Shown here in pieces: positions 32,876 to 37,807 of a DNA stretch of 37,807 nt. Position numbers and translations under genes: made by a program. Under the pieces are notes generated by a model. The model saw only the letters and a list, made by a program, of their open reading frames with translations. It had not been told where the DNA came from and searched no databases. Position 1 is the stretch's first letter. Every line of letters begins with the position of its first letter. The DNA is from JAQBDA01 sp041301185 (GTDB taxonomy: Bacteria > Chloroflexota > Anaerolineae > Anaerolineales > UBA4823), in assembly GCA_041301185.1 (NCBI GenBank), contig JBFYSV010000050.1, forward strand, positions 1-37,807, read 5' to 3'.

Positions 32876-33569
32876 AGAGATCAACCCGGAGATTACCCGC
32901 CTGCCTGTGCTTACGCTCCGGCGCAAGTTATTCCGCCGGCTGGTATGCGTTTTGTTGAGGGTACTGGTGCGGGTATGCTTGCGGGTTCAGGTAGTTGGCC
33001 GCGAGAACATGCCCAGTCGGGGGCCTTTATTGATCGTCTCAAATCACCTGGGTGATGCGGATGCCCTGGTGGGCATGGCACATACCTGGCTCCCGGTGGA
33101 TATTGTAGCCAAGTCTGAGCTGTATCATTACTCGGTTTTGGGCAAGATATTGGAAGCCTATGGGGTGGTCTGGATCCACCGCGGCCAGCCGGACCGGCGG
33201 GCTTTGCGGGCGATCCTGGATGGACTGGAGGCAGGCAGGGTATTCGGGATAGCCCCCGAGGGCAGGGAAAGCGTTACCGGCGGGCTGGAAGAGGGCACCG
33301 GCGGAGCAGCGTACCTGGCAGTGAAATCGAAAGCGCCACTCTTCCCGGTCACCTTTACCGGCACCGAGAACTGGCGCGTGTTTGGAAATCTTAAACGTTT
33401 TAAGCGAACTCCAGTAACCCTGACGATGGGTCCGGTGTTTCATTTAGAAGAATATCCCCAACGGCGCGAAGCGATCGAGCAGGGAACGGTGCAGATCATG
33501 AACGTTCTGGCTAGCCAGCTTCCACCAGAGTACCGGGGCGTTTACAATTCGGTCATCTCACCAGGTTAA
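32838..33569 (+). CDS. PlsC-type acyltransferase 2
   Basis: About 243 residues from ATG 32838. Motif I SNHLGDADALVG has the intact HX4D (His70, Asp75). Motif II is YGVVWIHRGQ; motif III is APEGRESVTGG (Arg-Glu-Ser where PEGTRS is usual); motif IV is APLFPVTFTG. The N-terminus is basic with a hydrophobic segment (33-51), consistent with membrane binding. The C-terminus PPEYRGVYNS resembles both neighbours. The start is uncertain: AGGAG at 32830-32834 lies 3 bases before ATG 32838 and 12 bases before ATG 32847, and an ATG at 32820 is also in frame. It overlaps plsC 1 by about 30-40 bases, implying translational coupling. Confidence 0.85.
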   Translation: MQIMATPSKPRSEEINPEITRLPVLTLRRKLFRRLVCVLLRVLVRVCLRVQVVGRENMPSRGPLLIVSNHLGDADALVGMAHTWLPVDIVAKSELYHYSVLGKILEAYGVVWIHRGQPDRRALRAILDGLEAGRVFGIAPEGRESVTGGLEEGTGGAAYLAVKSKAPLFPVTFTGTENWRVFGNLKRFKRTPVTLTMGPVFHLEEYPQRREAIEQGTVQIMNVLASQLPPEYRGVYNSVISPG

Positions 33570-33586
33570 CTCGGAGTAGACTCATT

Positions 33587-34321
33587 ATGGCGGTAGACAG
33601 TATTGGTAGAGAGCGGTCGGTATCCACTCCATATATCCATGCTAGTTGGGAGAAACGGCGCCGGTTTTTGCGATTTCTAGTTCGCTATATCGGCTTCACG
33701 TTATTGGCAAAATTGCATCATGTCGAAGGATTGGAAAATGTGCCCGAGCAAGGGCCGGCGATATTGATGATCAACCATATCGCGTTTATCGATCCGATCG
33801 TGGTGCTGCATGTCCTGCCGAGAAACATTGTTCCATTGGCGAAAATCGAGGTCTACAGCTATCCAGTGATCAGCATTTTCCCTAAGCTGTGGGGAGTTAT
33901 CCCGGTGCGCCGTGAAGAGTTTGACCGCCGCGCCGTTCAGCAAGTTCTGGAAGTGCTTGGCGCGGGAGAAATTGTCCTGGTGGCACCAGAAGGAACGCGC
34001 AGCCCGAGCCTGACCCAGGGCAAAGAGGGCGTGGCATTTTTAAGTCACCGGAGCGGTGCGCCGATTATCCCAGTGGCGATCGACGGGACGGTTGGCTTTC
34101 CCGCCGTGCGCTTTACGAAAACCTGGCAACAGCCGGGGGTTGTGGTTAAATTCGGGAAACCTTTCCGCTTTCGAGTCGGTATGCCTCGACCCGGACGGGA
34201 TGACCTGCGAAAGATGACCGATGAAGCGATGTACATCCTGGCTGGGTTGCTGCCCCCACACCGGCGTGGCGTGTACGCCGATCTTTCCAATGCCACTCAG
34301 GAGACCATTGAATGGTTATGA
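33587..34321 (+). CDS. PlsC-type acyltransferase 3
   Basis: 244 residues. This copy has the most canonical LPLAT motifs: NHIAFIDPIV with His64/Asp69, GVIPVRREEFDRRAV, APEGTRSPSLTQG (133-145) and APIIPVAIDG. It is therefore the best candidate for the housekeeping 1-acyl-glycerol-3-phosphate acyltransferase of the three. GGAG at 33573-33576 lies 10 bases before the ATG. It follows the second acyltransferase by 17 bases. The C-terminus PPHRRGVYADLSNATQ echoes PDEYRGVYADYGDAFQATQ of the first copy, supporting tandem duplication. No terminator is seen after it; the sensor kinase promoter begins almost at its stop codon. Confidence 0.9.
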   Translation: MAVDSIGRERSVSTPYIHASWEKRRRFLRFLVRYIGFTLLAKLHHVEGLENVPEQGPAILMINHIAFIDPIVVLHVLPRNIVPLAKIEVYSYPVISIFPKLWGVIPVRREEFDRRAVQQVLEVLGAGEIVLVAPEGTRSPSLTQGKEGVAFLSHRSGAPIIPVAIDGTVGFPAVRFTKTWQQPGVVVKFGKPFRFRVGMPRPGRDDLRKMTDEAMYILAGLLPPHRRGVYADLSNATQETIEWL

Positions 34322-34337
34322 GGAGCGCAAGCGGGTG

Positions 34338-34346
34338 TGCTATAAT
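34338..34346 (+). promoter_or_regulatory. Extended -10 promoter of the sensor kinase gene
   Basis: TGCTATAAT is a perfect extended -10 element (TGn + TATAAT, 34341-34346). The predicted transcript start near 34353 gives a leader of about 26 bases. No Shine-Dalgarno sequence is visible before the ATG at 34379. Confidence 0.6.
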
Positions 34347-34378
34347 CCTGGCACGTTAATTGCAACACACTGACAAAC

Positions 34379-37300
34379 ATGGATTTTATCCCCTCTTTGC
34401 TTTTCTCTTTTCCCTCCTTTAGCATTCCTCAAACCTGGACGGGTCGTCTGATCGCGGGCCTGGGTTGGTTGATCCTGGCTGGGCTGTTGCTGGCGTTACT
34501 TTGGTACGTGCGCCATTACAACAAGCCCCTGGGCCGGAAATACTGGCTGGTATGGATCATCCTGGCGCTGATCACCCCGTTGAGCAGCCTCTTCATCGGA
34601 ATCAGCCTGGCGGGGCAGAGTGTTCTTCCCATGCCGGGCGTCCCCCTGGAAATGACGGGGCCGGTAATGATGGCATTTGCCGCCCTGCCCTGGATGCTGG
34701 CGGCAGGTCTGCTGGGACCGGCAGGTGCGGCTTCAATCGCAGGAATATCTGGCATTTTTAGCGGGTTGTGGAATACGCATAATATTTTCACGCCGTTGGA
34801 GATGGGGTTAATGGCAACCCTCTTCAGCACGGCGATCATGCAGCGCTACCGCACCCCTTTCTTTCGCTTGCTGCGCCAACCGGTTTTTGCGGCTGCCTTG
34901 CTGGCAGTGTTTTACCCTCTGTTCTTTATTATCACCGCCACCACCTCGTCCGATTACAGCCTGGCTGCCCGCCTGGATTTCTCCTTGAGCATGCTGGCCT
35001 CAACCACGCTGGCTGTCGGAGGCGAATTGCTTATCGCTGGTATATTCTGCCAGGTGATTGCCCTGGGCTTACCGGCGCATTGGGGGCAGCACGGGGATTT
35101 GGTGCCTTCTCCTGCCGAAAAAAGCCTGCGAGTTCGATACTTGTTGGCAATTGCCCCGCTCATCCTGTTGCTTCTGTTGACCCTGCTGGTGGGAGATTGG
35201 GTTATGGCAGGTCAGGCAGCCCGCCAGATATTACGCGGTCGGATGCAGGATACGGCATTGATCGCCTCGAAAGGCATCCCCTACTTTTTGGATGTGGGTC
35301 AAAACGAGATCACCAAGCTGGCGGATGATCAGCGCCTGTATGCCAGTTCCCCGGCAGAACTGACCCGCATTCTTGAAGATAACCTGATCCGAGTGCCTTA
35401 TTTTAACCAGTTTTATGTGCTCGATAGCGCTGGGGAAACCCTGGCGGGATATCCGGCAGGGGATTATGATACTTCGTCGGCTTCACCGGATGAGCAGATG
35501 GGCATCCAGCTGGCATTGCAGGGCGTTCCTTACCAGACCTACACGGTTTCTCCAAAGAGCGGCTCTAAAGCAGCTCAGGTTTCCCTCATAGCCCAGATCT
35601 TGAATGACGAGGGAGAAGCCTGGGGTGTCCTGGTGGGACGTACAGACTTGCTGGAAAACCCATTCACCGCTCCAATCATCACCAGCTTGCAAAGCATGGG
35701 GGAATTAGAGGGTGATGGCATGCTGCTGGATGAGAATGGCAGGATTCTATTCCACCCCAAATCGGCTTCAGTGATGAGCGAGTACACCGGGCGTATCCCC
35801 GACCAGGCGGAATTCTTTGATGAGTTGGAACCGGATGGCACTCGCCGCTGGGTCTATTACCAGCCTACCGAAGGCCGTCCCTGGGCGGTGGTATTAACGG
35901 TGCCTGCCCGGGCTGTGCAGCAAATTGCCCTGGACATTGCCTCGCCTCTCTTGATGGTCATAGCGATCGTTGCCATTGTCTCGGTGGTCTTTCTCAGCTT
36001 AAGCTTGAACCGGATCACTGCTTCCTTACAGGGCCTGGCGAACCAGGCAGGGATTATCGCCAAGGGGCAATTGGATGAGCCATTGAGTGTCACTGGCGAA
36101 GATGAAGTCGGGCAGCTGCGCCAATCCTTTGAACAGATGCGCCAGAGCTTGAAAGCGCGCCTGGACGAGCTGAATCGCCTGCTGGTGGTGGTGCAAGGGG
36201 TGGCGGCCAACCTGGAGATGGACCAGGCAGTCCAGCCGGTTCTCGAATCATCGTTGGTTTCGGGCGCCAGCTCGGCGCGGGTGGTATTGGACCCCTCAAT
36301 GGTGCCCGAGCTGGATAGCGACCCGCGCAAACCCGTCGCTTACCCGGCGGGTGAGAAGGCAGATCTGTACGGCTATCTGGATGAGCAGATCATGGCTTTG
36401 ACCCGCCAGCAAGACAGGTTGGTGATGAATAATATCACCCGACCACGCCTGTTCCGTTTCCCGCCCCAAGGTCAGCATCCTGATGCCTTGATGGCAGTTG
36501 CTTTGCGCCATGAAAACCAGTATTATGGCGCGCTTTGGATTGCCTACGATGAAGCGCATACCTTCTCGGACGAAGAAGTGCGCTTTGTCGTCACGCTGGC
36601 AGGGCAGGCAGCCCTGGCAGCCGCCAATGCCCGTCTCTTTCTGAACGCCGAGGTCGGGCGCCAGCGCTTATCGGCAATCCTGGCTTCCACCCCAGACCCG
36701 GTGCTGGTCACAGATCAGCAAAACCGGCTGCTGCTTGCCAATCCCGCTGCCTGGCGCGCCCTCGGTTTAGGTGTGGAATGGCAAGAGGGCAAGCCGATTG
36801 AGGAGATTGTCACCCAGAAAGAGTTGCTTGCTTTGCTGGATGGCAAGAATGAAGATAAACGTTCGGATGAAATCATCCTGCCAGATAAGCGGATTTATTA
36901 CGCCACAGCCTCAGCGGTCTTTGCCGAAGGTCACCGGGTGGGGCGGGTGTGCGTCCTGCGCGATATTACCTCCTTCAAGGAGCTGGATTCGCTAAAATCC
37001 GAATTTGTGGCAACGGTTTCCCACGACCTGCGCTCACCGCTGACGCTGGTGAGTGGTTATGCCACCATGCTGGAGATCGTTGGTGAGCTAAACGATCAGC
37101 AGACCGGGTATGTGCGCAATATAATCAATGGCGTAGATAGCATGGCTCGCCTGGTGAACAACTTGCTTGACCTGGGCAGGATCGAGACCGGCGTAGGCCT
37201 GAAGCTTGAGATGGTATCTGTGCAAGATATCGTTGAGAGGGTCAACTATTCGTTGCAAATCCAGGCCGCCCAGCGCCGTATCCAGCTTACCGCTGACACA

Positions 37301-37681
37301 TCCCAGCTAACCGTTCCCCTGATCGAGGCTGACCCGGCGTTGTTGCAACAAGCCCTCCATAATCTGGTTGACAATGCCATCAAGTACAGCGAGCCCGGAG
37401 ATAAGGTAAACGTGAAAACCGAGGTGCGCCAAAACCGGCTGGTCTTTATCGTCAGCGACAACGGGATCGGTATACCGCCCCTGGACCAACCGCGGGTGTT
37501 CGAGAAATTTTACCGGGGTGCGCAGACCGGCTCCAAGCGCCTGCGTGGAACCGGTCTGGGGCTGACAATCGTCAAGTCCATTGCTGACCGGCATGGAGGG
37601 GAAGTGTGGCTCAACAGCCAACTGGGTAAAGGCAGCACGTTTTACCTGGCTATCCCGATTCAGGGCTCTCGTAAATCATAA
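34379..37681 (+). CDS. Membrane sensor histidine kinase (multi-TM, Cache-like, HAMP, GAF, PAS)
   Basis: 1100 residues. Residues about 22-270 hold seven or so membrane segments resembling an integral sensing module. Residues about 280-515 are an extracytoplasmic Cache-like ligand-binding region. A helix (522-541) leads to HAMP (about 542-595), a GAF-like domain (about 605-755) and a PAS-like domain (765-865). The kinase core has a H-box with phospho-acceptor His882 in VSHDLRSPL, N-box HNLVDNAIKYS (994-1004), G1 SDNGIGIP and G2 GTGLGLTIVKSI. It should autophosphorylate and pass phosphate to a response regulator; none lies in the window, so it is an orphan as far as can be seen. The signal is unknown. 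It is separated from the plsC operon by its own promoter. Confidence 0.88.
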   Translation: MDFIPSLLFSFPSFSIPQTWTGRLIAGLGWLILAGLLLALLWYVRHYNKPLGRKYWLVWIILALITPLSSLFIGISLAGQSVLPMPGVPLEMTGPVMMAFAALPWMLAAGLLGPAGAASIAGISGIFSGLWNTHNIFTPLEMGLMATLFSTAIMQRYRTPFFRLLRQPVFAAALLAVFYPLFFIITATTSSDYSLAARLDFSLSMLASTTLAVGGELLIAGIFCQVIALGLPAHWGQHGDLVPSPAEKSLRVRYLLAIAPLILLLLLTLLVGDWVMAGQAARQILRGRMQDTALIASKGIPYFLDVGQNEITKLADDQRLYASSPAELTRILEDNLIRVPYFNQFYVLDSAGETLAGYPAGDYDTSSASPDEQMGIQLALQGVPYQTYTVSPKSGSKAAQVSLIAQILNDEGEAWGVLVGRTDLLENPFTAPIITSLQSMGELEGDGMLLDENGRILFHPKSASVMSEYTGRIPDQAEFFDELEPDGTRRWVYYQPTEGRPWAVVLTVPARAVQQIALDIASPLLMVIAIVAIVSVVFLSLSLNRITASLQGLANQAGIIAKGQLDEPLSVTGEDEVGQLRQSFEQMRQSLKARLDELNRLLVVVQGVAANLEMDQAVQPVLESSLVSGASSARVVLDPSMVPELDSDPRKPVAYPAGEKADLYGYLDEQIMALTRQQDRLVMNNITRPRLFRFPPQGQHPDALMAVALRHENQYYGALWIAYDEAHTFSDEEVRFVVTLAGQAALAAANARLFLNAEVGRQRLSAILASTPDPVLVTDQQNRLLLANPAAWRALGLGVEWQEGKPIEEIVTQKELLALLDGKNEDKRSDEIILPDKRIYYATASAVFAEGHRVGRVCVLRDITSFKELDSLKSEFVATVSHDLRSPLTLVSGYATMLEIVGELNDQQTGYVRNIINGVDSMARLVNNLLDLGRIETGVGLKLEMVSVQDIVERVNYSLQIQAAQRRIQLTADTSQLTVPLIEADPALLQQALHNLVDNAIKYSEPGDKVNVKTEVRQNRLVFIVSDNGIGIPPLDQPRVFEKFYRGAQTGSKRLRGTGLGLTIVKSIADRHGGEVWLNSQLGKGSTFYLAIPIQGSRKS

Positions 37682-37709
37682 ATAGCACTGACAAGCTTAG
37701 CTAATCCAT

Positions 37710-37750
37710 ACCAGCCTGGCGATTCGCGGGCTGGTTTTCGCGATTTGTTT
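37710..37750 (+). terminator. Putative intrinsic terminator after the sensor kinase
   Basis: ACCAGCC (37710-37716) pairs perfectly with GGCTGGT (37729-37735) around a 12-base loop, and a T-rich but interrupted stretch follows (TTTCGCGATTTGTTT). It lies 29 bases after the stop codon. The stem is short, so strength is uncertain. A competing TCGCG/CGCGA hairpin shares part of the sequence. Confidence 0.55.
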
Positions 37751-37753
37751 CTC

Positions 37754-37762
37754 TGGTATAAT
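37754..37762 (+). promoter_or_regulatory. Extended -10 promoter for a feature beyond the right edge
   Basis: TGGTATAAT is identical to the element before the yjbQ gene. The transcript would start near 37769. An open frame begins at ATG 37778 and runs off the window (10 codons visible), but nothing identifies it; the product could equally be a non-coding RNA. Confidence 0.5.
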
Positions 37763-37807
37763 CCATCGCTAGATTAGATGGGTGGGCTTGCCATACCGCC
37801 CCTTAAA

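Noticed and set aside
1..37807. CRISPR array, IS element, prophage, tRNA or rRNA gene
   Set aside because: No regularly spaced repeats, transposase or integrase motifs, or cloverleaf/rRNA signatures were seen anywhere.

Overview
The window reads as a chromosomal segment of a Chloroflexota bacterium, most likely of the Anaerolineae. The strongest taxonomic clues are two large membrane proteins of the DUF2298 / 'Chlor_Arch_YYY' type, a family known mainly from Chloroflexi and archaea. They sit among GT39-like membrane glycosyltransferases, a YqhQ/DUF1385 protein and an acyl-CoA synthetase fused to an alpha/beta hydrolase. No phage, insertion sequence, CRISPR array, rRNA or tRNA gene could be supported. 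Taxonomy is inferred from gene content only.

Left part (1-12000), mostly minus strand with small plus-strand genes. The window opens in the 3' end of glutamine synthetase, closed by a good intrinsic terminator. Then come a stand-alone alpha/beta hydrolase and, upstream of it in the same orientation, an 843-residue hydrolase/AMP-ligase fusion. A divergent zinc-ribbon protein follows. Next are a polytopic membrane protein ending in an endonuclease/exonuclease/phosphatase domain (minus), a YjbQ-type protein (plus), and a minus-strand group: M20 dipeptidase, YqhQ/DUF1385 protein, a lipoprotein with a CARDB-like domain and a seven-bladed WD40 propeller, and a membrane-anchored phosphodiester glycosidase.

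Right part (12045-37681), entirely plus strand. tlyA and lepA head a long, tightly packed series: LPG-synthase/flippase-type membrane protein, CDP-paratose 2-epimerase-like SDR, GT4 glycosyltransferase, two SAM methyltransferases, a GT39-like membrane protein, a 1697-residue GT39-YYY fusion, a stand-alone YYY protein and another GT39-like protein. It continues with cytidylate kinase (cmk) and three tandem PlsC-type acyltransferases. Most gaps are under 40 bases and several genes overlap, so much of this is probably co-transcribed. A large sensor histidine kinase with its own extended -10 promoter and a terminator closes the segment.

Working together (inference): the 14683-31456 block looks like a surface-glycan or glycolipid assembly module: sugar modification and transfer in the cytoplasm, a flippase-like membrane protein, then several polyprenyl-phosphate-sugar-dependent (GT-C) enzymes acting outside the membrane. 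The cmk-plsC block adds nucleotide and phospholipid precursors. Two themes recur: strong -10 elements placed so that transcripts would start at or within a few bases of the start codon (near-leaderless mRNAs), and duplication with or without fusion (YYY proteins, PlsC trio, alpha/beta hydrolases).
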